Assembly (NCBI RefSeq): GCF_014649855.1
Contig: NZ_BMTV01000012.1
Location: forward strand, 147,716 to 211,715
Source of the DNA: Streptomyces roseolus
GTDB lineage: Bacteria; Actinomycetota; Actinomycetes; Streptomycetales; Streptomycetaceae
DNA length: 64,000 nt
Direction: 5' to 3'
The notes under the pieces are model-generated. The model made no database searches. It saw nothing but the letters and a program-made list of their open reading frames with translations, and was not told where the DNA came from. Below, one piece after another: positions 1 through 8,781 of the stretch (the first letter of the stretch is position 1; every line of letters begins with the position of its first letter). A program made the translations under genes and the position numbers.

Positions 1-1434
1 CGCGGAGGTGATCCGGACGAAGCGGCCCTTCGACTCCATCTCCTCGATGGTGGCGGCGCCCACGTAGCCCATCGTCTGGCGCAGGCCGCCGACGAGCTGG
101 TGGACGACCGAGGAGAGCGGGCCGCGGTACGGCACCTGGCCCTCGATGCCCTCGGGCACGAGCTTGTCGTCGGAGGTGACGTCGGCCTGGAAGTAGCGGT
201 CCTTCGAGTAGGACCGGCCCTGGCCGCGGGACTGCATGGCGCCGAGCGAGCCCATGCCGCGGTACGACTTGAACTGCTTGCCGTTGATGAAGAGCAGCTC
301 GCCGGGCGACTCCTCGCAGCCCGCGAGGAGGCTGCCGAGCATCACGGTGTCGGCGCCGGCGGCGAGCGCCTTGCCGATGTCGCCGGAGTACTGCAGGCCG
401 CCGTCGCCGATGAGCGGGACGCCCGCGGCGCGGGCCGCGAGACCGGCCTCGTAGATCGCGGTGACCTGGGGGACGCCGATGCCGGCGACGACGCGGGTGG
501 TGCAGATGGAGCCGGGGCCGACACCGACCTTGATGCCGTCGACACCGGCGTCGATCATCGCCTGGGCGCCGTCGCGGGTGGCGACGTTGCCGCCGATCAC
601 GTCGACGTTCACGCTGGACTTGATCTTCGCCATCCAGCTCAGGGCGTTGCTGTTGTGGCCGTGCGAGGTGTCGACGATGAGGAAGTCCACGCCGACGGCG
701 GCGAGCGCCTGGGCGCGCTCCAGCGCCTCGGGGCTGGCGCCGACGGCCGCGCCGACGAGCAGCCGGCCCTCGGAGTCCTTGGCGGCGTTCGGGTACTTCT
801 CCGCCTTGACGAAGTCCTTGACGGTGATGAGGCCCTTGAGCACGCCCTCGTCGTCGACGAGCGGCAGCTTCTCGATCTTGTGGCGGCGCAGCAGCTCCAT
901 GGCGTCGACGCCGGAGATGCCGACCTTGCCGGTGACCAGCGGCATCGGCGTCATGACCTCGCGGACCTGACGGCTGCGGTCGGTCTCGAAGGCCATGTCG
1001 CGGTTGGTCACGATGCCGAGGAGCTTGCCGTCCGGGGAGGTGACCGGGACGCCGCTGATGCGGAACTTGGCGCAGAGGGCGTCCGCCTCGCCGAGGGTCG
1101 CCTCGGGGTGGACCGTGATCGGGTCGGTCACCATGCCGGACTCGGACCGCTTGACGAGGTCCACCTGGTTGACCTGGTCCTCGATGGAGAGGTTCCGGTG
1201 GAGCACGCCGACGCCGCCCAGACGGGCCATGGCGATCGCCATGCGGGACTCGGTCACCTTGTCCATCGCCGCGGAGAGCAGCGGGATGTTGACCCGGACG
1301 TTACGAGAGATGCGGGACGAGGTGTCGACCGCGTTCGGGAGCACCTCTGAAGCTCCCGGCAGCAGCAGCACGTCGTCGTAGGTCAGCCCGAGTGTCGCGA
1401 ATTTACCGGGCACTCCGTCGACGTTGGCAGTCAT
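1..1434 (-). CDS. guaB: IMP dehydrogenase (C-terminus beyond the window)
   Basis: Inosine-5'-monophosphate dehydrogenase makes XMP from IMP with NAD+, the committed step of GTP synthesis in the cytosol. Translated from the ATG at 1434 the frame is open for 478 codons to the window edge, so only roughly the last 20-25 residues of a normal ~500-residue enzyme are missing. The N-terminus has the family's YDDVLLLP motif. Two CBS domains lie at roughly residues 100-220. The loop with the catalytic cysteine reads GPGSICTTRVV, and the flap region GMGSLGSMQ is present. A GGAAGG ribosome site precedes the ATG. shbA lies upstream in the same orientation, 140 bp away, which is the usual Streptomyces order. 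Confidence 0.97.
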   Translation of the reverse strand, partial: MTANVDGVPGKFATLGLTYDDVLLLPGASEVLPNAVDTSSRISRNVRVNIPLLSAAMDKVTESRMAIAMARLGGVGVLHRNLSIEDQVNQVDLVKRSESGMVTDPITVHPEATLGEADALCAKFRISGVPVTSPDGKLLGIVTNRDMAFETDRSRQVREVMTPMPLVTGKVGISGVDAMELLRRHKIEKLPLVDDEGVLKGLITVKDFVKAEKYPNAAKDSEGRLLVGAAVGASPEALERAQALAAVGVDFLIVDTSHGHNSNALSWMAKIKSSVNVDVIGGNVATRDGAQAMIDAGVDGIKVGVGPGSICTTRVVAGIGVPQVTAIYEAGLAARAAGVPLIGDGGLQYSGDIGKALAAGADTVMLGSLLAGCEESPGELLFINGKQFKSYRGMGSLGAMQSRGQGRSYSKDRYFQADVTSDDKLVPEGIEGQVPYRGPLSSVVHQLVGGLRQTMGYVGAATIEEMESKGRFVRITSA

Positions 1435-1574
1435 GACACCTTCCCAAATGGCCTTGATCGGTGCGGGATGTCCATGCTAACGGGCCGGAGCGGTGTCTCA
1501 TTCCACGATCAAGATCAGCGAAAAGCTTTGGACCTTCGTACGTGGACGAAAGGGATGATCGGGTGTGGTGAGGC

Positions 1575-2267
1575 TTACTGCTCGGCCAGGGCCCGGAGCC
1601 GGCTGAGGGCGCGGTGCTGGGCGACCCGGACGGCGCCCGGGGACATGCCGAGCATCTGGCCGGTCTCCTCGGCGGTCAGGCCGACGGCGACCCTGAGGAC
1701 GAGGAGCTCGCGCTGGTTCTCGGGGAGATTGGCGAGGAGCTTCTTGGCCCATTCGGCGTCGTCGCTGAGGAGGGCGCGCTCCTCGGGGCCGAGGGAGTCG
1801 TCGGGCCGCTCGGGCATCTCGTCGGAGGGCACGGCGGTGGAGCCGGGGTGACGCATGGCGGCCCGCTGGAGGTCGGCGACCTTGTGTCCGGCGATGGCGA
1901 AGACGAAGGCCTCGAAGGGGCGGCCGGTGTCCTTGTAGCGGGGCAGGGCCATCAGGACGGCGACGCAGACCTCCTGCGCGAGGTCCTCGACGAAGTGGCG
2001 GGCGTCACCGGGCAGGCGGTTGAGCCGGGTACGGCAGTAGCGCAGCGCGAGGGGGTGGACGCGCGCCAGCAGGTCGTGGGTGGCCTGCGCGTCCCCTTCG
2101 ACGGCGCGGTGGACGAGCGCACCGATCTCCCCCTGCCCGGCAGGCATGGGGGAACCCATGGTCTCGTCGTCGCGCATCGCTCCATGGTGCCTTGACGCCG
2201 GCCCGTCCGCGGCACCCTGTCCGTAGTTGTGCACCGAAGCGTTATGAGCAGGTGCGCCGGGATTCAT
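1575..2267 (-). CDS. shbA: ECF-type sigma factor, ShbA family
   Basis: Sigma-70 family protein with region 2 (RLPGDARHFVEDLAQEVCVAV) and region 4 (NLPENQRELLVLR, then an HTH with GLTAEETGQMLGMSPGAVR). Its place between guaB and bldM identifies it as the orthologue of S. griseus ShbA, known to drive transcription of the principal sigma gene hrdB; that role is transferred from the family and synteny. I chose the ATG at 2267 because a GGGGAGGG sequence lies about 8 nt upstream. A longer frame starts at 2318 and a shorter one at 2177. The first 50 or so residues are low in conserved features. Confidence 0.85.
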   Translation of the reverse strand: MNPGAPAHNASVHNYGQGAADGPASRHHGAMRDDETMGSPMPAGQGEIGALVHRAVEGDAQATHDLLARVHPLALRYCRTRLNRLPGDARHFVEDLAQEVCVAVLMALPRYKDTGRPFEAFVFAIAGHKVADLQRAAMRHPGSTAVPSDEMPERPDDSLGPEERALLSDDAEWAKKLLANLPENQRELLVLRVAVGLTAEETGQMLGMSPGAVRVAQHRALSRLRALAEQ

Positions 2268-2419
2268 CTCTGGCGCCCTCCCCTTCCGCTCGATCGACTC
2301 GTCCCCGAGGAACTCCACATCTCAAGGATGCGGCATCGGACGGGGAAGTGACACAGGCCCGCCCCGTCCGCCCCTCGGTGGACGGGGTACGGACGGGGAG
2401 ACGGCCGGTGCGCGACGGC

Positions 2420-3031
2420 TCAGCGGACCAGGCCCCACCGGAATCCGAGCGCGACGGCGTGCGCGCGGTCGGAGGCGCCGAGCTTCTTGAAGAGGCGTCG
2501 GGCGTGGGTCTTGACGGTGTCCTCGGAGAGGAAGAGCTCGCGTCCGATCTCCGCGTTGGACCGGCCGTGGCTCATGCCTTCGAGGACCTGGATCTCGCGC
2601 GCGGTGAGGGTGGGCGCGGCGCCCATCTCGGCCGAGCGGAGCCGGCGCGGGGCGAGCCGCCAGGTCGGGTCGGCGAGCGCCTGGGTGACGGTGGCCCGCA
2701 GCTCGGCGCGCGAGGCGTCCTTGTGCAGGTAGCCGCGGGCGCCGGCGGCGACCGCGAGCGCCACGCCGTCGAGGTCCTCGGCGACGGTGAGCATGATGAT
2801 CCGGGCGCCGGGGTCGGCGGAGAGCAGCCGCCGGACGGTTTCCACACCACCGAGGCCGGGCATGCGCACGTCCATCAGGATGAGGTCCGAGCGGTCCGCA
2901 CCCCAGCGGCGGAGGACTTCCTCGCCGTTGGCCGCGGTGGTCACGCGCTCCACGCCGGGCACGGTCGCGACCGCGCGGCGAAGCGCCTCTCGGGCAAGCG
3001 GGGAGTCGTCGCAGACGAGAACGGACGTCAT
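2420..3031 (-). CDS. bldM: Response-regulator-like developmental regulator BldM
   Basis: A 203-residue protein with an N-terminal receiver domain (VLVCDDSPLAREAL; phosphoacceptor-position Asp in LILMDVRMPG) and a C-terminal LuxR/NarL HTH (LTAREIQVLEGMSHGRSNAEI). Length, both domains and the neighbours shbA and whiD match BldM. In Streptomyces BldM acts as a homodimer and as a heterodimer with WhiI to activate aerial-hypha and sporulation genes. It is an atypical receiver thought not to need phosphorylation (family knowledge). The start at 3031 is favoured over an in-frame start at 3166 by family length and by a GGAGG-like site upstream. It is transcribed divergently from whiD and carries a sigma-BldN promoter. 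Confidence 0.95.
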   Translation of the reverse strand: MTSVLVCDDSPLAREALRRAVATVPGVERVTTAANGEEVLRRWGADRSDLILMDVRMPGLGGVETVRRLLSADPGARIIMLTVAEDLDGVALAVAAGARGYLHKDASRAELRATVTQALADPTWRLAPRRLRSAEMGAAPTLTAREIQVLEGMSHGRSNAEIGRELFLSEDTVKTHARRLFKKLGASDRAHAVALGFRWGLVR

Positions 3032-3466
3032 GACTGACCTCCGCGGCTCTCGCAGCTGATGCGCGTCACCTTGAGCCTCCAGGGCTGTACGTATCGTCAC
3101 CTGTGCGGTTGACGCTCCCGGACACCTGCCCGATCGCTTGTTCATCCAACCGCCTCGCACTCTCAACGATGGTCACTCGAAAGAGTTACGGGTCGGACGA
3201 GACCTTCGGCACTCCTTGTGAGGGGCCGTGCACGGAGAAGAGCGTCGCAGGTCGTTGCGTCCACCATCAGAAGCTATGCCCCATTTAGCGGGTTTTCTTC
3301 CCTTTTCGCAGTGTCTGTGGCTAGATTCGCAATGAGTCATATTTACATCTACTTCGACAGTAGTCGGATAGACCGGACCGAACGGGGCACGAGGAACCCC
3401 GGGCCTACAGCCACTTCCCGCCCACCCACCCACCCGTCTCGACACGGTTTCAAGGGGACTAGCGCA
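3032..3466. other. bldM-whiD divergent control region
   Basis: 435 bp without a gene between divergent bldM and whiD. It contains the minus-strand sigma-BldN promoter described separately. Closer to whiD it has an unusually AT-rich stretch (about 3280-3350) and a 5-5-5 inverted repeat, CTACT-TTCGAC-like, at 3349-3363. I could not recognise a convincing BldM/WhiI or sigma-WhiG site for whiD. A purine-rich AAGGGG ribosome site at 3452-3457 serves whiD. Confidence 0.6.
3163..3190 (-). promoter_or_regulatory. sigma-BldN promoter of bldM
   Basis: On the minus strand the sequence reads CGTAAC, exactly 16 bases, then CGTTGA. This is the consensus known for sigma-BldN (CGTAAC-N16-CGTTGA). It lies about 130 bp upstream of the bldM start. 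bldM is an established direct sigma-BldN target in other Streptomyces, so both sequence and context agree. Confidence 0.9.
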
Positions 3467-3805
3467 ATGGCAGATTTCTCCCGCCTTCCCGGACCCAACG
3501 CCGATCTGTGGGACTGGCAACTGCTCGCGGCCTGCCGCGGCGTCGACAGCTCCCTGTTCTTCCACCCCGAGGGAGAGCGCGGCGCGGCACGGAGCGCGCG
3601 TGAGAACTCGGCGAAAGAGGTCTGCATGCGGTGCCCGGTCCGCGCGGAGTGCGCGGCACACGCACTCGCCGTGCGGGAGCCCTATGGCGTATGGGGCGGC
3701 CTCACCGAGGACGAACGCGAAGAACTCATGGGCCGAGCGCGCAACCGCCTGATCACGGCGGCTCCGGCCGCGTCCGCCGGCCGATCGATCATGGGACACG
3801 CATGA
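3467..3805 (+). CDS. whiD: WhiB-family iron-sulfur regulator WhiD
   Basis: A 112-residue WhiB-like (Wbl) protein. The four cluster-ligating cysteines are at residues 23, 53, 56 and 62 (spacing C-X29-C-X2-C-X5-C), followed by the family GVWGG turn in YGVWGGLTEDERE and a basic C-terminal segment. Cysteine spacing, length and neighbours match WhiD, which binds a [4Fe-4S] cluster, contacts region 4 of HrdB and is needed for proper spore septation (family knowledge). The ATG at 3467 has an AAGGGG ribosome site. In-frame starts further upstream (from 3218) would add about 80 residues unlike any Wbl protein and were not chosen. Confidence 0.95.
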   Translation: MADFSRLPGPNADLWDWQLLAACRGVDSSLFFHPEGERGAARSARENSAKEVCMRCPVRAECAAHALAVREPYGVWGGLTEDEREELMGRARNRLITAAPAASAGRSIMGHA

Positions 3806-3823
3806 AGGAACGTTTCCCTTCAT
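3802..3823 (+). terminator. Hairpin at the end of whiD
   Basis: ATGAAGG (3802-3808) is followed 8 nt later by CCTTCAT (3817-3823), an inverted repeat overlapping the whiD stop codon. It could act as a short terminator or a 3'-end stabiliser. There is no T-run after it. Confidence 0.35.
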
Positions 3824-3909
3824 TCGTCGGGGCCCCGAGTCCGGCATAGGCCGGGACCCCGGGTCCGACCGAATCCCCGAGAGGCTCCCCGAGGCCCCGG
3901 GGAGACGCG

Positions 3910-4809
3910 CTACGCGCGCGTGGCGGCGCGGGTCAGCTCGTCGAGGGTGGCCGCGACCGCCGGGACCTGGGCCAGGTCCGGCAGCGTCAGCGCCACGATC
4001 TCCCGCTCCACCGCGGGCTCGACGGCGACCGTCCGCGCCCCCTTGGGCCGTACGGACTCGATGGCCAGCTCCGGCAGGACGGCCACGCCGAGCCCCGCGC
4101 CCACCAGGCCCACCACCGCCGGGTAGTCGTCGGTGGCGAAGTCGATGCGCGGGGCGAAGCCGGCCTCCTCGCAGACGTCGACGAGCTGGCGGCGGCAGCG
4201 CGGGCAGCCCGCGATCCAGGAGTCCCCGGCCAGCTCGGCGATGGAGACGGAGCCCGCGTCCGCGAGCGGGTGGGCCTCCGGGACCAGGCCGACGAGCCGG
4301 TCGGTGAGGAGCGGACGGACCACCAGGTCGTCCCACTCGCCGGGCGCGTGGGACGAGCCGTACCGGAAGGCGAGGGCGATGTCGCAGTCGCCCTCGCGGA
4401 GCATCTCGACGGAGCGCGGGGGTTCGGCCTCGACCAGGGACACCCGGGTCCCGGGGTGGGCGGCGCGCAGGGCGGCGAGGGCGGTGGGGACGAGGGTGGA
4501 GCTGCCGCTGGGGAAGGAGACCAGGCGGACCCGGCCGGCCCGGAGGCCCGCGATGGCGGCGACCTCCTCCTCGGCCGCGGTGAGCCCGGCGAGGATGCCG
4601 GCCGCGTGCCGGACCAGCACCTCGCCGGCCTGGGTGAGGCGCATCTCGCGGCCGGTGCGGATGAGCAGCGGGGTGCCGGCCGAGGTCTCCAGGGCCTTCA
4701 TCTGCTGGCTGACGGCGGGCTGGGTGCAGCCCAGTTCGCGGGCGGCGGCGGAGAAGGAGCCGGTGGCGGCGACGGCGCGCAGGACGCGGAGGTGGCGTGC
4801 CTCGATCAT
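3910..4809 (-). CDS. LysR-family transcriptional regulator
   Basis: About 300 residues, the normal LysR size. The N-terminal winged HTH reads HLRVLRAVAATGSFSAAARELGCTQPAVSQQ. The C-terminal part (from about residue 90) is a substrate-binding-like effector domain with FPSGSSTLVP and GLGVAVLPELA. I took the ATG at 4809 (MIEARHL); an alternative ATG four codons upstream at 4821 is possible. The gene is divergent from the MOSC gene with only about 90 bp between them, so regulation of that neighbour is a reasonable guess. The effector is unknown. Confidence 0.88.
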   Translation of the reverse strand: MIEARHLRVLRAVAATGSFSAAARELGCTQPAVSQQMKALETSAGTPLLIRTGREMRLTQAGEVLVRHAAGILAGLTAAEEEVAAIAGLRAGRVRLVSFPSGSSTLVPTALAALRAAHPGTRVSLVEAEPPRSVEMLREGDCDIALAFRYGSSHAPGEWDDLVVRPLLTDRLVGLVPEAHPLADAGSVSIAELAGDSWIAGCPRCRRQLVDVCEEAGFAPRIDFATDDYPAVVGLVGAGLGVAVLPELAIESVRPKGARTVAVEPAVEREIVALTLPDLAQVPAVAATLDELTRAATRA

Positions 4810-4854
4810 GGATCCGAGCATAAGCGACGCTTGGGTCCGACGGCGAATGTTCGA

Positions 4855-4894
4855 TCAAAACTTTGAGGTGGGGTGGAAGGGGCCCGCCTAGGCT
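4855..4894 (+). promoter_or_regulatory. Putative MOSC-gene promoter and LysR-type site
   Basis: TCAAA-AC-TTTGA (4855-4866) is a small inverted repeat in the gap between the divergent LysR and MOSC genes, a plausible LysR half-site pair. A -10-like TAGGCT at 4889-4894 ends 6 nt before the ATG at 4901, and there is no ribosome binding site. This suggests a leaderless MOSC mRNA. No good -35 was found. Confidence 0.4.
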
Positions 4895-4900
4895 GCCCGC

Positions 4901-5587
4901 ATGACCTTGTTGAGCGTGAACGCGGGCCGGGCGAAGAACGTCGGCTACACCGACTCCCCCGCCGGGAGGACGGGCATCGACAAGCGGCCCGTCGACGGAC
5001 CCGTACGGATCCAGTCACCGGGGCCCACCGGTGTCGGCGCGAGCGGGGTGGCCGGGGACGACGTGTGCGACCTGCGCTTCCACGGGGGCGCCGACCGGGC
5101 GGTGTACGCCTTCGCCCGCGAGGACCTGGACCGCTGGGAGCGGGAGCTGGGCCACGAGCTGGCGAACGGCTCCTTCGGGGAGAACCTGACGACGAGCGGC
5201 GTGGACGTGAACGGGGCGCTGATCGGCGAGCGCTGGCGGATCGGCGAGGACGTGGTCGTCGAGGTGACCGGTGGCCGGATCCCCTGCCGCACCTTCCAGG
5301 GCCACCTGGAGGAGCGGGGGATCGACTCCCGGGGGTGGGTGAAGCGGTTCACGCGGACGGAGGCCGGTCCCGGCGCGCTGCTGCGGGTGATCGAGCCGGG
5401 CGAGGTGCGGGCCGGCGACCCGGTCACGGTGGTGCACCGGCCGGACCACGCGGTCACCGTCGCCTTCCTGCACCGCGCGGCGACCACCGAGCGGCACCGG
5501 CTGGCCGAGACGCTGGTGGCCGCCGAGTGGATGGAGTCCGGACTGCTCGACCTCGCCCGCGCGTACGCGGAGAAGTACGCCGGCTGA
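4901..5587 (+). CDS. MOSC domain protein (YiiM-like)
   Basis: 228 residues. A MOSC (molybdenum cofactor sulfurase C-terminal) beta-barrel covers roughly residues 20-160, with RFHGGADRAVYAF, GSFGENLTT and the conserved cysteine in GRIPCRTFQGHL. The C-terminal 60 residues form the helical 3-alpha segment seen in YiiM-type proteins. YiiM relatives handle molybdenum cofactor in reduction of N-hydroxylated compounds; the substrate here cannot be told. There is no ribosome site, and the -10-like TAGGCT sits directly upstream. The LysR gene is divergent. Confidence 0.88.
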   Translation: MTLLSVNAGRAKNVGYTDSPAGRTGIDKRPVDGPVRIQSPGPTGVGASGVAGDDVCDLRFHGGADRAVYAFAREDLDRWERELGHELANGSFGENLTTSGVDVNGALIGERWRIGEDVVVEVTGGRIPCRTFQGHLEERGIDSRGWVKRFTRTEAGPGALLRVIEPGEVRAGDPVTVVHRPDHAVTVAFLHRAATTERHRLAETLVAAEWMESGLLDLARAYAEKYAG

Positions 5588-5639
5588 CGCCGGGCCGCGG
5601 GAGGGCCGGCGGCGCGCCTCCGGGCACTACGGTTCCGGT

Positions 5640-6413
5640 ATGACCACTGCACTGATCACGGGAGCCACCGCCGGCATCGGAGCCGCCTTCGCGCGCAGGC
5701 TGGCGGCCGACGGGCACGACGTCGTCCTGGTGGCGCGGGACCGGTCGCGCCTTCGGGAGCAGGCCACCGAGCTGCACGACCGGCACGGGGTGGAGGCCGA
5801 GGTGCTCGCCGCGGACCTCTCCACCGAGGAGGGGATCGCCGCGGTCGAGGCCCGGCTGTCCGACCCGCGCCGCCCGGTCGACCTGCTGGTGAACAACGCG
5901 GGCTTCGGCAACAAGGGCCGCTTCCTCGACGTGTCGATGGCCGACGAGCTGAAGATGCTGACCGTGCACTGCGAGGCGGTGCTCCGGCTGACCTCGGCGG
6001 CGGCCGCCGCGATGCGGGAGCGCCGGCGGGGCGGGGTGGTGAACGTGGCCTCGGTGGCCGCCTTCGTGCCGCGCGGCACCTACGGCGCCTCGAAGGCGTG
6101 GGTCGTGCAGTTCACCCAGGGCGCGGCCAAGGACCTCGCGGGCAGCGGGGTGCGGCTGATGGCGCTCTGTCCCGGCTTCGTGCGCACCGAGTTCCACGAG
6201 CGGGCCGGGATGGGCACGGACAACATCCCGGGCTGGATGTGGCTCGACGCGGACAAGTTGGTGTCGGCGGCCCTGGCGGACCTGGCGCGGGGCAGGACCG
6301 TGTCGATCCCGGACCCGCGCTACAAGGCCCTCATGGGCGTGGTGAAACTGGCCCCGCGCTCGCTGCTCGGCGGGGTGTCGTCGAAGGCCGGGCGGAAGTA
6401 CGGGCCCCAGTAG
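5640..6413 (+). CDS. Short-chain dehydrogenase/reductase
   Basis: 257 residues, a classical SDR. It has the cofactor-binding TGATAGIG near the N-terminus, the structural VNNAGFG, the catalytic YGASK (Tyr and Lys) around residue 144, and the LCPGFVRTEF segment after it. The arginine after the first strand (VARDRSRL) suggests NADP(H). The substrate is unknown. The start at 5640 lacks a ribosome site but has a -10-like TACGGT at 5628-5633, so translation is probably leaderless. It follows the MOSC gene by 52 bp but seems to have its own promoter. Confidence 0.9.
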   Translation: MTTALITGATAGIGAAFARRLAADGHDVVLVARDRSRLREQATELHDRHGVEAEVLAADLSTEEGIAAVEARLSDPRRPVDLLVNNAGFGNKGRFLDVSMADELKMLTVHCEAVLRLTSAAAAAMRERRRGGVVNVASVAAFVPRGTYGASKAWVVQFTQGAAKDLAGSGVRLMALCPGFVRTEFHERAGMGTDNIPGWMWLDADKLVSAALADLARGRTVSIPDPRYKALMGVVKLAPRSLLGGVSSKAGRKYGPQ

Positions 6414-6502
6414 GCACGTCCGTCGTTCCTCACGGGTACTCAGAGGCGGTTGAGTACGTTCCCGCCTGTGCGATCCCGGCCGCGTGCACGAATCTCGGAC
6501 AC

Positions 6503-6931
6503 ATGAACGGAATTCTTCGGCGTCCGCGTGCCTTCTCCCCGGCCGGTGTGGTGACGGCCCTCCTCGCGATGGCTTCCTGGGCCGCCTGGCTGGGCTGGGA
6601 CCAGAGGCGGGACGTGCATCCGGACGGCTCGGAGACGGGGCCGTACGAGACCTGGCAGGTCGTCGGGCTCGCGCTGACGCTGCTGGTGCCGGTGGTCCGG
6701 GCGGCGGTGCGGGGGCACGGCCGGGACGGCGCGCTCGGCACCTCGGCCGGGCTCGCGCTCGCCGCGTTCCTCGACTGGTCCGACGACGCGAGCGGTCTCT
6801 ACCTGGTCGGCACGGTCATGGTCGCGGGCGGCTGTCTCTCCGCGACCCTGCTGGCCCAGGCGCTGGTCACCGTGTGGTCGGACCGCCGGGCGCCGCGTCG
6901 AGGCGCGCCGAGGCACCGTCCCACCAGCTGA
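6503..6931 (+). CDS. Small integral membrane protein, unknown function
   Basis: 142 residues with about four predicted membrane segments: SPAGVVTALLAMASWAAWLG, VVGLALTLLVPVVRAAV, a short GTSAGLALAAFLDW and LVGTVMVAGGCLSATLLAQAL. The C-terminus is basic. I do not recognise a family. The ATG at 6503 is the first with coding-like content; longer upstream extensions run into the preceding gene. Its last 65 bp overlap the 3' end of the convergent DUF2264 gene. Confidence 0.65.
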   Translation: MNGILRRPRAFSPAGVVTALLAMASWAAWLGWDQRRDVHPDGSETGPYETWQVVGLALTLLVPVVRAAVRGHGRDGALGTSAGLALAAFLDWSDDASGLYLVGTVMVAGGCLSATLLAQALVTVWSDRRAPRRGAPRHRPTS

Positions 6932-8699
6932 CGCTCAGCACGGTGCCGCCGAGGACGCGGACCTCCGCGAGGGCGGCGGCCGGGGCCGGGTCGGGCTCGC
7001 CGGTGAGCGAGGCGAGGGCGGCGAAGAGGGAGACGGGACCCCGGGTGGTGCCGTGGACGGCGGGGGTACGGGTCGGGGCCGGGCCCTGGAGGGTGGCGCC
7101 GGTGGCCAGGGCGGTGACCTCGGGGTCGTAGCCGTGGACGGGGTGGAGCTGGGAGACCGGTGCGCCGGGTCCTTCCGCGGTGGCCCAGCCGGTCTGCCGT
7201 ACGGGGGTCCCCTCCGGGGCGCCCAGGACGACGTGGACGCGGAGTTCGGCGCGGCCGTGGACGACGGTGGTGGAGACGACCCGGACACCGGGGAGCGGGG
7301 TGTGCGCGGAGGCGGCCCGGTCGGGGCCGGCCGTGAGGGGTTCGGCCCGGCCCCGGTGGGTGGCCGTGCCGTCGGGGCCGAGCAGGGCGAAGTGGTTGTC
7401 GGCCGGGTCGGGGGCGCCGGTGGGGCCGGTGCGGGTGGCGTAGGCGAAGCGGGCGTAGCCGGGGTCGTCGCCGTCCTCGCCGCCGGCGGCGATGTGGTTG
7501 CTGCCGTGGTTGTGGAGGCGGACGAGGCCGTCGGCGGCGGTGGTCTGGACGAGGAGCCCGGTGGGGCCCAGGGGGCGGACGGTGTCGGCGCGTTCGGCCG
7601 GGAGGGGTTCCTCGGGGTCGGTCCAGGCGGGGTGGTCCGGTGGGAGCAGCAGCCCGAGGAAGCCCTTGGCGGCCCAGTAGGGGGAACCCGGTCCCGAGTA
7701 CGCCTGGACCAGCGGCGGGTGGGGGCCGTGCCAGCCGAGGGTGAGCAGTCCTTCGGCGTCGGTGGCGCCGCGGTCGAGGAAGTACCGCAGGCTTCCGGAG
7801 GCGAGGCGGCGGGTGGCGCCGGGGGTGAGCGGGGTGTGGCCGGTGAGGGTGCCGAGCCAGGGGGCGGCGGCCGCGGCGAAGCGGTAGATCAGGGAGCGTC
7901 CGTAGGGGACGGGGGCGCCGTTCGCGTCGAAGAGGTGGGCGTGGTCGGCGAGGTGGGCGCGGAGCCGGGGCCCGTACCGGTCGAGGAGGGCGCGGTCGCC
8001 GGCGAGGTGGGCGTGGAGCACGGGGTAGAGGTGCAGGGCCCAGGAGTTGTAGTGGTCGAAGGCGCGGTTGTCGCCGTCGCTGTACCAGCCGTCGCCGAGG
8101 TACCACTCCTCGATCCGGGCGAGGGAGCGGTCGACGGTGGCGGCGGCGCGGTCGGCCTCGACGCCGGCGTCGCGGAGGAAGCCGGCGACGGTGAGGCCGA
8201 AGAGCCACCAGTTGTTGTCGACGGGGGACGGGCCGAGGGCGGGGAGCAGCCACCGCACGAGGCGTTCGCGGGCCGGGGCGGCGAGCCGGTCCCAGAGCCA
8301 GGGTCGGGTGAGGCGCAGGGCGAGGGCGATCGAGGCGGATTCGACGACCGCCTGGCGGGTGTCGGCCATCAGGGGCCAGGACTCCCCGTCCTCGCGGCCG
8401 GGGTGCGCGGTGCCGGCGGCGAGGCCGGAGGCGTACCGGTCGAGGTGACCGTGCGGGTCCGCCCCGCGGGCCCCGGCGACGCGGAGGGCGGCGAGGAGGA
8501 ACGTCCGGGCGAAGCCCTCCAGGCCGTCGGAGCGGGCGCCGGACCAGCTGGGGCGGGGTCCCGGCAGGCCGACGAGGGCGCCGCGCGGCGAGGCGTGGGG
8601 GCGGACGGCGAGCAGGAGCCGGTCGGCGGCCTCCTCCCAGTGGGCGCGGGTCCAGCCGGTGTACGGACTGAGCTCACGGTCCTCGGGCGGCGTGGGCAT
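6867..8699 (-). CDS. DUF2264 family putative carbohydrate-active enzyme
   Basis: 610 residues with the DUF2264 hallmarks: NNWWLFGLTVAGFL, EEWYLGDGWYSDGDNRAFDHYN, SLIYRFAAAAAPW, and GPGSPYWAAKGFLGLLLP near residue 350. The family looks like an alpha/alpha-toroid with a C-terminal beta domain, as in heparinase II/III-like and glucuronyl-hydrolase enzymes, so an oligosaccharide-degrading role is inferred. No signal peptide is visible, so it should act in the cytosol on imported sugar. It is divergent from the regulator at 8918 and shares its operator. The sugar importer follows the regulator. The start is the ATG at 8699. Confidence 0.85.
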   Translation of the reverse strand: MPTPPEDRELSPYTGWTRAHWEEAADRLLLAVRPHASPRGALVGLPGPRPSWSGARSDGLEGFARTFLLAALRVAGARGADPHGHLDRYASGLAAGTAHPGREDGESWPLMADTRQAVVESASIALALRLTRPWLWDRLAAPARERLVRWLLPALGPSPVDNNWWLFGLTVAGFLRDAGVEADRAAATVDRSLARIEEWYLGDGWYSDGDNRAFDHYNSWALHLYPVLHAHLAGDRALLDRYGPRLRAHLADHAHLFDANGAPVPYGRSLIYRFAAAAAPWLGTLTGHTPLTPGATRRLASGSLRYFLDRGATDAEGLLTLGWHGPHPPLVQAYSGPGSPYWAAKGFLGLLLPPDHPAWTDPEEPLPAERADTVRPLGPTGLLVQTTAADGLVRLHNHGSNHIAAGGEDGDDPGYARFAYATRTGPTGAPDPADNHFALLGPDGTATHRGRAEPLTAGPDRAASAHTPLPGVRVVSTTVVHGRAELRVHVVLGAPEGTPVRQTGWATAEGPGAPVSQLHPVHGYDPEVTALATGATLQGPAPTRTPAVHGTTRGPVSLFAALASLTGEPDPAPAAALAEVRVLGGTVLSVSWWDGASARLDAAPGGPTTR

Positions 8700-8781
8700 G
8701 ATGCTCCCTGGGATCCGTGGGGGCCGCGGCGCCGGCGCCCGGGCGCGGCTTCGGGCGGTCGCCGGAATCCTCGGCGGGGGC

